Shown in pieces: positions 11,238-22,455 of a DNA stretch of 64,000 nt. Position 1 is the first letter of the stretch. Every line of letters begins with the position of its first letter. The notes beneath the pieces were generated by a model. It did no database searches, was not told the DNA's origin, and worked only from the letters and a program-made list of their open reading frames with translations. The stretch is from Acanthosoma haemorrhoidale (Eukaryota; Arthropoda; Insecta; Hemiptera; Acanthosomatidae): NCBI GenBank assembly GCA_930367205.1, contig OV884009.1:96865189-96929188 (forward strand). Direction: 5' to 3'. The position numbers were made by a program, and so were the translations under genes.

Positions 11238-12100
11238 GTTGGTCCACAACAGACCAGAAACGGTATCAATGAGAACAGTATCAGACAAAGCACATCCCAT
11301 GGAAGATGACGTGATACGACGACTGAGTAAAGAAAATCAACGATTAAAAGACAAAAATCAACCATTAAAAGATAAACTACACAACTTAAATGAAAATCAT
11401 TTTTTAGTCTTAGGACCGAACCAATCCACCTCCGCAAGAGGAGCAGGACCAATTTTAAATAACAATAATAAAATAAATAATACGGTGACTAGACAATGTG
11501 AAGAATTGCATCATGCAAATGATTTACCGTATATAATAGATTTTAAAAAGAATAAATAGCTCAGCGACACAGGAGCAACGAAAAATTACATTCACTCTAG
11601 CTTAGTAAATAAAAATAATTATAAGACAAAGACAAAAGAATGTTCAATAAAAACCCTATGGGAGTAGGGTAGTCTTAGTGTAACGTTAAACTTGAGGAAT
11701 CTAGTGGGCATAGATCAACCAACAGAATTGTTAGTTTACCCCTTTTCGATCGTTTTGACATTTTACTTGGATTCGAAACCAATTTTAAAGATGAACGTTA
11801 ATTGCAATGGAAATCACATAGTAATCGGTAGCAATATGTTCAAATTTAAAGATAAAGAAAATGAATTGAATATAAAAAATAACGAAAATGAAATAAAACA
11901 AATATTAAGGACGGAACATATACCGATTGAAATAACAAACAAATTAATAAAAAATAATTTCTAACAATGGAGAAATAATAAAAAAAGATAACGAAAAGCT
12001 TCGAGCTACTAATCTAATAAAACATTGGATAAGTACTAAAAATAATGACCCAATTTATACACGGAATTATCGGTACCCCATACAATTTAATAGTCAAATA
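11238..12100 (+). pseudogene. Gypsy A gag C-terminus and protease region
   Basis: Resumes Gypsy A after BEL-1. The frame from about 11280 encodes KENQRLKDKNQPLKDKL, a charged coiled-coil-like segment, then LPYIIDFKKNK. A TAG at 11557 is followed in frame by LSDTGATKNYIHSSLV, the aspartic protease active site (DTG with family-like ATKNYI). Further on, LDSKPILKMNV and IVIGSNMFKFK match the part between protease and RT in 17.6/gypsy-like Pol, and RYPIQFNSQI is the edge of RT. LINE-1 enters right there at 12100, and RT continues at 31056 in the same frame. Several stops are present. Confidence 0.7.
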
Positions 12101-12431
12101 TTATTATTATTATTACAATCCTTTATTGTGCTATAATTACAATCTGCCTTTTATAAGGCAATAAGTAATTAAAATATATGCTCTCGTTCATACCATATTT
12201 ACAGTTCATCATTCACTCGCTCATTCATACAATATTTACTGACAGCCCAGAGACCTCCCAAATCCACATGCGAAGAAAAAGCGGAGTCTTGGAAAGTCCC
12301 CCACGCTCCTCCGTCAGCCGTGTCACCGGATACTAGCCAGTGGAGGTTTATCAAGGACGCGAGAGCCACATACGCTCATGACATGATTGGAGAAACTGGC
12401 CATTTCCAGGATTCCCACTTTCACGCGTTTA
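12101..12431 (-). other. LINE-1 3' UTR and (TAA)n tail
   Basis: Follows the ORF2 end on the minus strand. The same 3' region, diverged, terminates the LINE-2 and LINE-3 copies near 54100 and 52930 (CTTTATTGT-CTATAATTACAATCTGCC on plus). Confidence 0.8.
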
Positions 12432-14679
12432 TAGCAGGTCACGAGGCCACTGCCGTTTCAGCCTCCGAGGAGGATTATAGGGATAAGTGGCGCAGTGCAA
12501 TGGCTGTGCGACAGGATTAGGGTGGTTGGAAAGCCTACTGTGGAATTTCATAAACTTGGAAAATATGAGTTCTAGAATGTAGGGTATATTATTTTCGTTA
12601 TGAAAGGTTTTGTTGCTGACATAATAAGGGGCATTTACTATTGTTCTCAGGACGTTTGATTGAAAGCATTGGATACGCTTAATGTTCGAATTTTTTGCTG
12701 TCCCCCATAGCTCTATTCCGTATGTCCAGATTGGTTTAAGTATAACTTTGTAGATTAGTAGTTTATTTTCTATTGAGAGATGGGATGTCCTTTGAAGTAG
12801 TCTGTACAGTTGTCCGAAGCGTCTGTTTAGTTCTTGTCTTTTTAGTCTCGTATGTGGGTTCCAGGTCAGTCGTTTGTCAAGATGAAAGCCAAAGTACCGT
12901 ACTGTCTCGGATACAGGGAGAGGAATAGAATTAAAATAAACTAGTGGACAAGACTTGCGACAAGGGGTGAAGGTAATGTGGGAGCATTTTGCTTCACTAA
13001 CTTTTATCCGCCATTGGTTGCACCAATACTCGATCTCGTCAAGATGTTTTTGAAGGTTATGGGATGCTATGTCGGGGTCTGAGTAGAATGACAAGATGTG
13101 GCCAAGAAGGTATTGGGAGTAGAGGGGACATCAGCGGTGTATAGGTTATAGAGTATGTGGCCCAGGATACTGCCCTGTGGAACTCTTGCATTTATGGGAT
13201 AGTAGTTAGAGTATTCTAAGCCACAGCGGACTTGCAAGAAGCGGTTTGAAAGGTAGGACTGTAGGATTAGGAAAAGGGTCTGTGGTAAAGATCTTTTGAG
13301 CTTGTAGAGCAAACCTGCGTGCCAAACCCTCTCAAAAGCTTGAGCTATATCAAGAAAGGCAGCAGTCCAATACTGTTTGGTTTCAAGGGCTGAAGAGATG
13401 TGATCAACAACGCGAAGGCCTTGTTGAGCAGTGGAATGTCGTTAGCGGAAACCAAACTGGTGTGTGGGAAAAAGCTTTTTGGATTCAACAATTGGAAGTA
13501 GACGTTTTAGTAGGAGTTTCTCAAATATTTTTGAGAGGATAGGGAGTAGGCTAAGATAAGGCGTCATTGGGTGGTTTACCGGGTTTGGGGAATAGGACAA
13601 TAATAGAATGTTTCCAGAGGGGAGGAAAGTGCGTCGTTTGGATAATGCAATTGTCTATATAGGTTAAAAAGATTATGGCTTTAGGAGGTAGTTGTTTGAT
13701 CATATGTGATCATATCATGATAGAGATCATATCCAGGGGATTTTCAGTAAGGTAAGTTTTTCAGAACATATTTGATTTCAGAGGGATTAATGGCTTTTGA
13801 GGGAAGAGAGAGAGGAATAGGTGAAGTGAGGAAATATTCCACAGTTGTGCTGTGAGTATGGCTTTGAGGTGTGTGAGGTGTGAAAGTATGGGTAAGATGC
13901 AGAGCAAATTCCTCCGACCTATCCCCATCCGAAGCCGCCCAGGACCCATCATCACGACGGAGTGGATGTGAAACAGGTTGATACTCTAGGATTTTTTTGG
14001 TTGCATTCCACAAGGAGTTATCCCTGGTAGACAGAGAGGAGAGGTAAGAAAGTATCACCGCTTTACCAATCGGCAGTACTGATTTTACGAGTGGTGATCA
14101 GCAGGATGCCGGGATCTTTGCCATACTGTTCTGGAGCGGCGTTTAGATTGGATAAGATCTTTGAGATGCTGAGGTAAACGATTATGATTGTGGATTTTTG
14201 GGTGACGATAGGGTGACGATGCCTCCCAAGCCGACCTCTGGACCAGAGTAGTGAAAGAATGCACTGCATCCTCTAGGTCATGGGATGTTTTCAGGGACAA
14301 TTTGAGGTTTACGGACTCTGTAAGAAGCTAGCAGAAGTGGTCCTAGTCAACTGGGCCTCTAATTAATGAAGGAGGAGGCAGTTTGTGAATCGGTCTTAGG
14401 GAAATGGTTAATAATAAAGGACTATGATCAGAGGAGAGTTCATCGAGGCGCGTGAGTAAATAGTTTAGTGTTCCTAAACTATTGTAAAAAAAGAAGTCAA
14501 GGAGATCAGGATTTCGGTTGGGATCAGATGGCCAATAGGTGGCTTTTTCAGGAGTGATAGTGGAGCAATGTTTCCATGTGAGTGCAGACAGCAAAGCACG
14601 TCCTCGTGTATTTGTGGATCTTGACCCCCCAGTGTTGGTGCTTCGCATTAAAGTCCCCACCCACAAGGAAATGATGTCA
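12432..14679 (-). pseudogene. LINE-1 ORF2, third piece: endonuclease end, RT and C-terminal region
   Basis: From right to left on the minus strand: DELSSDHSPLLLTI (14440), the end of the AP-type endonuclease with its SDH motif; a linker at 14060-13750; RT with RVPQGSILGHILYNLYTAD (13150-13210), the conserved PQGS-LxP-like block; and thumb/C-terminal RWRIKV-like and WTYGIELWGTAKNSNIKRIQ (12700). Near 13090 an ~18-bp deletion, relative to LINE-2, removes the YADD-type catalytic motif and shifts the frame. Several other frameshifts occur. It would encode endonuclease and reverse transcriptase for target-primed retrotransposition. Confidence 0.85.
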
Positions 14680-14684
14680 GATAG

Positions 14685-15574
14685 TGTTGGGTCCCAACTA
14701 TTTTTTTATTATTTTTTTTCACTCACGTAATTATAACGATTAATTTTATTTTATTTGTTAAAAAAAAAAAAAAAAAGACAAGATTGTATTATTTGTTGTA
14801 TTGATATGCATAATTAGTAATTAAGGTTGTTTACGTCTAAGCAAGTGATAAGGTGACCTCTAATGCGATCGGCAATTGTTTTGGCATGGCGGATCAACTC
14901 CGATCGTCATCTAATTACTGGCTCAGTTCCCTGAAAGTTGTGAATGAAGAAGGACGCTTGGAAATTTGTTGATTGATGTTGACCCCAGATTCACCCTACT
15001 TCTTCATCGCTGACTGTACACCGGACATCCACCACCCACCCACGCTCCCCATTGTTTGGAGAGTGAACATCGAGAAGAATTTTTCTTCTCCACTTTGGGA
15101 TCTCCGGTAAGCGGTTATTTTGATAGTACACACACCAATTATCTCCAGATTCAGCTCACATCATCCTTTCACTTGCAAAGAATAAAATATTATTGACTTT
15201 TGGTGATTGACAATGTTAAATTTAGTAAATATAGGATTTAATTAATTTTTATTTATACTAAAGCGTAAAGACATTTATATTTTGTTATCTATGTTTCTTT
15301 CATTTTATTTTTAGATTAATAACCCCGTTACTAACATTACTTTTTTTTGTTTATATATATACGATTATTACATATGTATTGCCAGTTTATAATTTTAGTT
15401 TTTTTTTTTGTATAATCTTTCCTCAATTATATTTTGTGTAAACAATCTTGTTTTTTGTTGTTTTTCTGGGAAAATGCAGGCATCCATTCTTGTACTTTTT
15501 TTCTGAATTTCACAGCCGGTAATTTGCAAGGGACAGAAGTTCGGCGACGTAATTTACTAGCCCCTTCTTCCACA
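14685..15574 (+). repeat. BEL-2 5' LTR
   Basis: 890 bp, TGTTGGGTCCCAAC at the start and CTTCTTCCACA at the end. It carries AATAAAATATT (about 15181) and AT-rich stretches. CTCCGGTAAGCGG (about 15103) and ATGCAGGCATCC (about 15475) resemble splice donor and acceptor sites, and BEL-type elements may splice their leader. That is inference. Confidence 0.96.
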
Positions 15575-15579
15575 TCTTT

Positions 15580-15597
15580 TGGTCCTCCGTGTTCGGA
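15580..15597 (+). other. BEL-2 putative primer-binding site
   Basis: TGGTCCTCCGTGTTCGGA lies five bases inside the 5' LTR. It begins with TGG, as needed to pair with the CCA end of a tRNA. Which tRNA was not identified. Confidence 0.6.
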
Positions 15598-15731
15598 TAT
15601 TGTGATTCAGAAAAAAGTAATTGTATTTACAACATTCCGTCTTGATCCTTTATATAATCATCTTCCCACTCACAAGATTTGTTTAATTTAATTGGTATAT
15701 TCTTTGTTTATTGCTAAATTTTGCCATCATC

Positions 15732-18700
15732 ATGCCTCCTAAAGTTAACCAGGATGATTCGGAAGAGCAAATGGATGCTCTTAGCGATGAATTCAAGGAC
15801 TTAGCTGATGATATTAATGAAACTAAGACCGTTGGGTTATCAATGGGAACTGACTCAACCAAACAAAAAATCTTCGCTGCTCGCATTTCTCGACTAGACA
15901 GTGCTTATGAGAAGTTTTCAGCGTGTTATTTGAACTTGAGAAGGGTAGTAAAAAGGTTAAAGAGGCCCTTAACAGAATACGAACTGGTTTATAAAGAAGT
16001 CCGTGCCAGCTATTACGAAGCGATAGCATTGGGTTTTTCTATTGCCCCTAAGGAATCGGAATCCACTGGAAATAGATCACTGGTTGAAAGAGGCGAAGAA
16101 TATTCGCAATTACGCCTTCCCACAATTAATATTCCTACTTTTTCAGGCAATATTTCAGATTGGCCTTCGTTTAAGGATACCTTTTCTTCCATGATTCATG
16201 ATAATACAGACTTGAATCCCATTCAAAAATTCCATTATTTGAAGTCCTCCCTAAAAGGTGGAGCGGCTCAAATTATCACGGCTATCAATGTCACTCTCGA
16301 CGGCTACGATCAAGCTTGGGCAGCTTTAACTAAAAGGTATGACAGCCAACGATTACAAGCCACCCACCATCTGATGAATATATTCAATTTTCCACCACTT
16401 CAAAAATGTTCCCTCGCAACTCTTGATCACTTTTCGTCAGTAATTCTTGAAAGCGCTGCAGCCTTTAATAGATTGAACTTAGCTGATCCCGCAGGCTTTA
16501 TATTGTACACGTTTGCCGTCAGGCTGTTAGATGCCAAAACTCGAGAGCGTTTCGAAAACGAATTTGGTTCCAGATCCGAAACTCCGACTTGGAAGGAATT
16601 TTCGGATTTTATCCACCAATTAATCATTCAGCTTCAAGCAAATACTATGACGTCAAATCAAAAAGCCACTCCAGCTAACAATGACTATAAATATACTCAC
16701 CAGGCAAAAAAGGTGTTGATGTCTTCCGGAGCAGTCACAAAACAATTTAAATGCCCCGTCTGTATGGAGAATCATAGAATTTATGATTGTCCTAAGTTTC
16801 GATCACTCTCTCCCAGACAAAGATTTGAAAAAATCAAATTGTTAAACCGTTGCCTCAACTGTTTTGCTTCAGGTCATTCAGCTTCGAAATGCCCCTCTAC
16901 CCATTGTTGCAAGCAGTGTCATTTACGGCACCATTCTCTTTTACATTTTTCGAAAGGTTCTGACACCCACTCCATATCAAATCGTAATCAAGGTCATTTC
17001 GTTTCTAGTGTACACTCATCACTGGGAACTCATTCATCTGAAAACTCTACAAGGAAATCTCACAATATACCCACACACTCCGAGTCTTCACAAATAACAA
17101 CCAATAGTCCCAACCCCCCAGCCGTACAAACATCCGTGTTGTCGTCGGCTTCGACAGAACGAATAAATGTTCTTTTGGGTACGGCTCTATTAAGGATTAA
17201 AGACTCCTTTGGTTGTTTCCAGTTGGTGCGAGCTCTAATTGATAGTGGGTCTCAACGCTCCTTTATCACCTCACAATGTGCAAGGCGATTACGTTTGCAA
17301 CTTATTCCAAATGATCATAATTTGGTTGGTTTTGGGAGCCATCCTATTTCTGGTTGTAAGCACCAAGTTTATTGCAGTATTTCTTCCAATAAGGTAGAAT
17401 CGCCAGCGCATCACACATACGCAATTGTGATTGATTGTATTAGCAACGAAATGCCCTGCGAAATCATCATGGATACGGTAGTCCAACATTATCAACATTT
17501 AGATCTTGCAGATCCAATGTTCAATCAGCCAGGGCCCATAGAATTTCTTGTTGGTGCTGATCTATTTGGGGAAATCTTGGAAGGAGAGGTAGTAAAATCA
17601 GCTCATGGATTTCCCAATGCCATAAAAACCACACTTGGTTGGATTTTATTAGGACCCATTACAACGGCAAATCCATTTCTCTGCAGCACTACCTTGCTCG
17701 CTAATTCTACACCTTCATCTGAATTTCAGGAGTTAACTCAGGTGATGACTCGTTTTTGGGAAGTCGAGGAAATAAATGATGTTCCGAGAAGCAATCCACT
17801 TGATATAAAAAGTGAGGATCATTTTAAAAGGACTCACTCTCGAACACCCTCCGGTAGATACATGGTCCGTTTACCCTTTAAAACGCAACCTCTCAACTTA
17901 GAAAGCTCCAGGTTCATGGCCTTAAAACGTTTTAAAAACTTGGAAACGAAATTTGAACGAGAACCATCCCTAAAATTGGAATATGGAAAGGTTTTCGAAG
18001 AATATTTAAAAAAATGTTATTTATCACCCAGTTCTCAAACGGGGAAATATTTTCTCCCGCACCACTGTGTATTAAAAAAGAGCACAAGTACTAAATTGCG
18101 TATAGTTTTTGATGGTTCGGCTACTACCGTTAATGGATCCCTCAATGACTACCTACTTTGTGGTCCTAAACTGCAACCTGAGATCACAGATGTATTGTTG
18201 AAATTTCGATTACCGCAAATAGTCATGACAGCCGATATCTGTCAAATGTATTTGCAGATTTTGATTGCCCCAGAGGATCGTTCCTATCTTCATTTATTTT
18301 TTAGAGCTGAAAGTTTCGATCACCTAGCCGAATTCGAATTTAATTGTTTACCGTTCGGACTTTCATGTTCTCCCTTTTTAGCAATTCGAGTAATACAACA
18401 ACTCGTAGCAGATGATGGAAACAAGTTTCCTAATGCGTCTCGAGCATTGTTAGAGGAAATGTATGTTGACGATTTATTGACTGGTGCTGATACGTTGGAA
18501 GAGGCACAGACACTTCAAAGAGAACTCGTAGCCTTGATGAGTCGAGGAGGTTTTCAATTGAAAAAGTGGTGCAGCAATGCAACGGAGCTCTTAGAACCAG
18601 TTTTGGTGAATGAGCCGAAACCCATGATCTCCTTAGCTAGTTTGGAAGATAACGTGGTGAAAATACTCGGAATGCAGTGGGATCCTCAACAGGATAATTT

Positions 18701-21014
18701 TACCTATCGAATACACTCAAGAGATTTGGTTTTAACTAAACGAGGCATCCTTTCAACCATTGCCAGGATGTATGATCCTTTAGGCTATTGCGCCCCAGTT
18801 ATCTTCAAAGCAAAGGCGATTCTTCAACTATTATGGTCAGAGAAACTCGATTGGGATGACCCAATTCCACCTGCTATTTCCAAGTCCTGGGAAATACTCT
18901 TTAAAGATCTGGCGCAATTAGAAGCTATTAAGATTCCCCGTGGTCTTAAACCACATTCCCCAGCAGAGATGTCTGTTGTGGGATTCGCTGACGCATCTTC
19001 TTTAGGTTATGCGGCAGTTCTCTATCTTCGTTCTCAGGATCAATTGGAAAGGGTAGACTCCCATCTGATGATCGCTAAAACCCGATTAGCTCCATTAAAA
19101 ACCCTCTCAATTCCAAGGCTTGAACTATGCGCTGCTCTACTTCTTGTCAACCTTTTGCGATCTGTTCAACTCATTACACAACGATTAAAACCAACCTCTA
19201 TTTTCTTGTTGTCTGATTCTTCCACCGTTTTATCGTGGTTAAATACACCTGTCCATCAACTGAAAACATTCGTGGCCAATCGAATAGTGAAAATTTTAGA
19301 TAACTCCTTTCTCCCTAATTGTCATCACATTCGTTCAGAAGATAATGCCGCTGACATTGCGTCTCGGGGAACTTCTCCATCAGACTTGGTCAATCATTCA
19401 GTTTGGTGGAAGGGACCTGACTGGATGAAGAAACCATTGTCGGAATGGCCATTAAATAAGCCAACCAAATCATCGAATTGTTCAGACTTACCTGAGACAA
19501 AACCAGTTTGTACTATCTTGGCTACCACAACCAATGCATCGTCTTTATTTGAAGTTATTGACGAATTCTCATCCTATTCCAAATTAATTAGGGTACTTGC
19601 ATATGTCCAACGCTTTATCGTAAATTCTCACCCTCATTCAACCAAGAGAAAAGGTCAATTAAGCTTAGAGGAACTTCGTCAAGCTACTCACACCTTGGTG
19701 AAAATAGTTCAAAGACATCATTTCCCCTCTGTAAGCTCCAAACCTTCTCTTATAACATCGCTAAAATCATTATCCGTTTTTATCGATTCTCGTGGAGTGT
19801 ACAGGGTGGGCGGTCGCCTCAGTAATGCCCCTATAAATTATGATGCTAAACATCCCGTGTTGTTACCCTCTAAATCACATTTTGTGGAACTACTTGTCGA
19901 CCACTACCATATTGTTTATTTACATGCAGGACATCAGCTCCTCCATTCAATACTACGTCATCATTATTGGATTATTTCAGCAAGACGTCTGATACGCACT
20001 CGAATTCACCGATGTTTGAAATGCCATCGCCTAAAAGTAAGACCTTATACACCTTACATGGGAAATTTGCCAATGTCAAGATTCGAGCAAGGCCGACCCT
20101 TTATCAATGTCGGGATTGATTTCGCTGGTCCATTCTCAATCCGTGAATCCTCTCGCCGTAAGGCTGCCCTTGGCAAAGCGTATGCCTGCTTATTTGTGTG
20201 CATGAGCACAAAGGCGTTGCACATTGAGATCGTGTCGCAATTGACAACAGTAGCCTTCTTAGCCTGTTTAGACAGATTTATAGCTCGACGAGGACTACCC
20301 AGCAGAATATTCTCCGATAATGGAACAAATTTTGTAGGAGCGTCACGACATTTAAAAGAGCTATACTCCTGGTGGAATACCTACTCCCTGAAAAAGGACA
20401 TCGAAAACTACTTCGTCAATCGAGAAATGAAATGGAGTTTTATCCCTCCATTCGCACCTCATTTCGGTGGTTTGTGGGAGGCTGGTGTGAAGTCGTTTAA
20501 GTATCACCTTAGGAGAGTAATGGATTGCCAACCCCTTACATTTGAAGAACTCTCCACCATCGCAAATCGCATAGAAGCGATTTTGAATTCTCGACCCATG
20601 CATCCTATGTCATCATCACCAGAAGACTTGGATGTCTTGACGCCGGGTCATTTCCTGATTGGTGCCCCTCTAGTTGCTCTGCCAGAACCAGAGTCAATCG
20701 AGCCATCGCGCCATCCAATCTCGAGATGGAATCTCATTCATCGCTGCATAGGCAATATTTGGAAACAATGGCGACGGGACTACTTACATTGCCTACAACA
20801 GCGTAGTAAATGGACTACTGAATCGGCAAATGTAAATATCGGCACACTTGTGCTTCTTATTGACCCTAATGTACCTCCCCTCAGTTGGCCTGTAGGGCGC
20901 ATTAAAGAAGTTTTTCCTGGACAAGACGGGATTGTCAGGGTAGTAAAGGTGAAAACCTCTACAAACGAGTATACCCGTTCCGTTACGCGCCTAGCTCCAT
21001 TGTTACCTCCATAG
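15732..21014 (+). CDS. BEL-2 Gag-Pol polyprotein (complete)
   Basis: One open frame of 1760 codons from ATG 15732. Visible domains (residues approximate): helical Gag N-terminus; DUF1759-like Gag (LPTINIPTFSGNISDWPSF, about 130-290); zinc knuckles (CPVCMENHRIYDC and CLNCFASGHSASKC, 340-400); DUF1758-like protease (ALIDSGSQRSFITS, near 500); RT with TADICQMYLQI and YVDDL near 910; Pao connection (ILSTIARMYDPLGYCAPVI) and RNase H (GFADASSLGYAAVLYL); integrase zinc finger (HAGHQLLHSILRHH, about 1397); and integrase core with D near 1460 (GIDFAGPF), D near 1527 (FSDNGTNF) and E near 1582 (GGLWEAGVKSF). A DUF5641-like C-terminus follows. All motifs checked are intact. It assembles particles, copies RNA to DNA and integrates it, so it may be competent. 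Confidence 0.96.
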   Translation: MPPKVNQDDSEEQMDALSDEFKDLADDINETKTVGLSMGTDSTKQKIFAARISRLDSAYEKFSACYLNLRRVVKRLKRPLTEYELVYKEVRASYYEAIALGFSIAPKESESTGNRSLVERGEEYSQLRLPTINIPTFSGNISDWPSFKDTFSSMIHDNTDLNPIQKFHYLKSSLKGGAAQIITAINVTLDGYDQAWAALTKRYDSQRLQATHHLMNIFNFPPLQKCSLATLDHFSSVILESAAAFNRLNLADPAGFILYTFAVRLLDAKTRERFENEFGSRSETPTWKEFSDFIHQLIIQLQANTMTSNQKATPANNDYKYTHQAKKVLMSSGAVTKQFKCPVCMENHRIYDCPKFRSLSPRQRFEKIKLLNRCLNCFASGHSASKCPSTHCCKQCHLRHHSLLHFSKGSDTHSISNRNQGHFVSSVHSSLGTHSSENSTRKSHNIPTHSESSQITTNSPNPPAVQTSVLSSASTERINVLLGTALLRIKDSFGCFQLVRALIDSGSQRSFITSQCARRLRLQLIPNDHNLVGFGSHPISGCKHQVYCSISSNKVESPAHHTYAIVIDCISNEMPCEIIMDTVVQHYQHLDLADPMFNQPGPIEFLVGADLFGEILEGEVVKSAHGFPNAIKTTLGWILLGPITTANPFLCSTTLLANSTPSSEFQELTQVMTRFWEVEEINDVPRSNPLDIKSEDHFKRTHSRTPSGRYMVRLPFKTQPLNLESSRFMALKRFKNLETKFEREPSLKLEYGKVFEEYLKKCYLSPSSQTGKYFLPHHCVLKKSTSTKLRIVFDGSATTVNGSLNDYLLCGPKLQPEITDVLLKFRLPQIVMTADICQMYLQILIAPEDRSYLHLFFRAESFDHLAEFEFNCLPFGLSCSPFLAIRVIQQLVADDGNKFPNASRALLEEMYVDDLLTGADTLEEAQTLQRELVALMSRGGFQLKKWCSNATELLEPVLVNEPKPMISLASLEDNVVKILGMQWDPQQDNFTYRIHSRDLVLTKRGILSTIARMYDPLGYCAPVIFKAKAILQLLWSEKLDWDDPIPPAISKSWEILFKDLAQLEAIKIPRGLKPHSPAEMSVVGFADASSLGYAAVLYLRSQDQLERVDSHLMIAKTRLAPLKTLSIPRLELCAALLLVNLLRSVQLITQRLKPTSIFLLSDSSTVLSWLNTPVHQLKTFVANRIVKILDNSFLPNCHHIRSEDNAADIASRGTSPSDLVNHSVWWKGPDWMKKPLSEWPLNKPTKSSNCSDLPETKPVCTILATTTNASSLFEVIDEFSSYSKLIRVLAYVQRFIVNSHPHSTKRKGQLSLEELRQATHTLVKIVQRHHFPSVSSKPSLITSLKSLSVFIDSRGVYRVGGRLSNAPINYDAKHPVLLPSKSHFVELLVDHYHIVYLHAGHQLLHSILRHHYWIISARRLIRTRIHRCLKCHRLKVRPYTPYMGNLPMSRFEQGRPFINVGIDFAGPFSIRESSRRKAALGKAYACLFVCMSTKALHIEIVSQLTTVAFLACLDRFIARRGLPSRIFSDNGTNFVGASRHLKELYSWWNTYSLKKDIENYFVNREMKWSFIPPFAPHFGGLWEAGVKSFKYHLRRVMDCQPLTFEELSTIANRIEAILNSRPMHPMSSSPEDLDVLTPGHFLIGAPLVALPEPESIEPSRHPISRWNLIHRCIGNIWKQWRRDYLHCLQQRSKWTTESANVNIGTLVLLIDPNVPPLSWPVGRIKEVFPGQDGIVRVVKVKTSTNEYTRSVTRLAPLLPP

Positions 21015-21048
21015 TGTGTTAATCTACCTGGAAATTTTCTACGCAAAT

Positions 21049-21060
21049 TTGGTGGGCGGT
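21049..21060 (+). other. BEL-2 polypurine tract
   Basis: TTGGTGGGCGGT directly before TGTTGGG of the 3' LTR. A G-rich GGGCGG(T/A) tract is usual for BEL/Pao. Confidence 0.75.
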
Positions 21061-21061
21061 A

Positions 21062-21951
21062 TGTTGGGTCCCAACTATTTTTTTATTATTTTTTTTCACT
21101 CACGTAATTATAACGATTAATTTTATTTTATTTGTTAAAAAAAAAAAAAAAAAAGACAAGATTGTATTATTTGTTGTATTGATATGCATAATTAGTAATT
21201 AAGGTTGTTTACGTCTAAGCAAGTGATAAGGTGACCTCTAATGCGATCGGCAATTGTTTTGGCATGGCGGATCAACTCCGATCGTCATCTAATTACTGGC
21301 TCAGTTCCCTGAAAGTTGTGAATGAAGAAGGACGCTTGGAAATTTGTTGATTGATGTTGACCCCAGATTCACCCTACTTCTTCATCGCTGACTGTACACC
21401 GGACATCCACCACCCACCCACGCTCCCCATTGTTTGGAGAGTGAACATCGAGAAGAATTTTTCTTCTCCACTTTGGGATCTCCGGTAAGCGGTTATTTTG
21501 ATAGTACACACACCAATTATCTCCAGATTCAGCTCACATCATCCTTTCACTTGCAAAGAATAAAATATTATTGACTTTTGGTGATTGACAATGTTAAATT
21601 TAGTAAATATAGGATTTAATTAATTTTTATTTATACTAAAGCGTAAAGACATTTATATTTTGTTATCTATGTTTCTTTCATTTTATTTTTAGATTAATAA
21701 CCCCGTTACTAACATTACTTTTTTTTGTTTATATATATACGATTATTACATATGTATTGCCAGTTTATAATTTTAGTTTTTTTTTTGTATAATCTTTCCT
21801 CAATTATATTTTGTGTAAACAATCTTGTTTTTTGTTGTTTTTCTGGGAAAATGCAGGCATCCATTCTTGTACTTTTTTTCTGAATTTCACAGCCGGTAAT
21901 TTGCAAGGGACAGAAGTTCGGCGACGTAATTTACTAGCCCCTTCTTCCACA
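21062..21951 (+). repeat. BEL-2 3' LTR
   Basis: 890 bp and essentially identical to 14685-15574; only two homopolymer lengths differ on reading. Followed by target duplication GATAG. Confidence 0.96.
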
Positions 21952-21956
21952 GATAG

Positions 21957-22126
21957 AGTCTAGAAAGGAAATGAATTGGGAGTCGGAAATGGATTTATTG
22001 GAGGGCAGTACACTGATGCTAGTGTAAGGGGAAAAGTAAAGGTGGTGATCGACACTGCAGTGGATTGAATTATTGAGTTATGGACAATGACAGCGGAACC
22101 TGCATGAGCTGTTCCATGTGGGTGAT
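21957..22126 (-). pseudogene. LINE-1 ORF2, second piece: middle of endonuclease
   Basis: The minus strand reads HPHGTAHAGSAVIVHNS, the Jockey-type endonuclease motif in which a G-T/R-A-H-G/A-G-S-A-V/I stretch precedes the strand to the next catalytic residue. It is bounded by the BEL-2 duplication on the left and the AdV-1 duplication on the right. The homologous stretch in LINE-2 lies at 56110-56300. Confidence 0.8.
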
Positions 22127-22132
22127 TAGTTC

Positions 22133-22455
22133 AGTACTACAGAAAGGCGGGTTGAGCATGAGCAAGAAGGAGATGACCTTGAAGGGTGTCGTATCGCGTT
22201 ATCGCATGACCTTGAGGTCATTGAACATCTTTGGCAGGAAAGGGGGGTGTATTTTTAGGAAAGGGGGTGTGTCCTTGAGAGGTGATAAGAGTTGATGAGT
22301 GTGGCAAGAGGGTAGGGGAATGTGGGGAATGTGGGTAGGGGAAACTGTGTCTTTAATCTCAGGGCGTCTCTTCTTTCAATTAGTTCAAGATGTGTAAGCG
22401 AACAGATTGGAGCCTGAGGTATGAGAATGATCGTCTGTCTACATTTGTTGGATGG
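22133..22455 (+). repeat. AdV-1 left terminal inverted repeat
   Basis: Matches the reverse complement of 28612-29100: GGCGGGTTGAGCATGAG, GAAGGGTGTCGTATCGCGTT, GAGAGGTGATAAGAGTT and TCTTTAATCTCAGGGCGTCT are shared. A segment of about 170 bases present in the right repeat (about 28740-28915) is absent here. The repeat runs into the first ~60 bases of the BIR gene. Confidence 0.9.

Larger units (their letters stand above)
14685..21951 (+). mobile_element. BEL-2: intact BEL/Pao LTR retrotransposon
   Basis: Two 890-bp LTRs start TGTTGGG and end CCACA. They are flanked by GATAG (14680-14684 and 21952-21956), the 5-bp duplication expected for BEL/Pao. A primer-binding site and polypurine tract are in place, and a single uninterrupted Gag-Pol frame fills the interior. 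By eye the LTRs differ only in the length of an A run (17 versus 18) and of a T run (11 versus 10). It sits inside LINE-1 ORF2 and is the youngest dated layer of the stack. Confidence 0.96.

Noticed and set aside
21715..22078. Minus-strand frame over the BEL-2 3' LTR
   Set aside because: AT-rich antisense of the LTR; no coding evidence.
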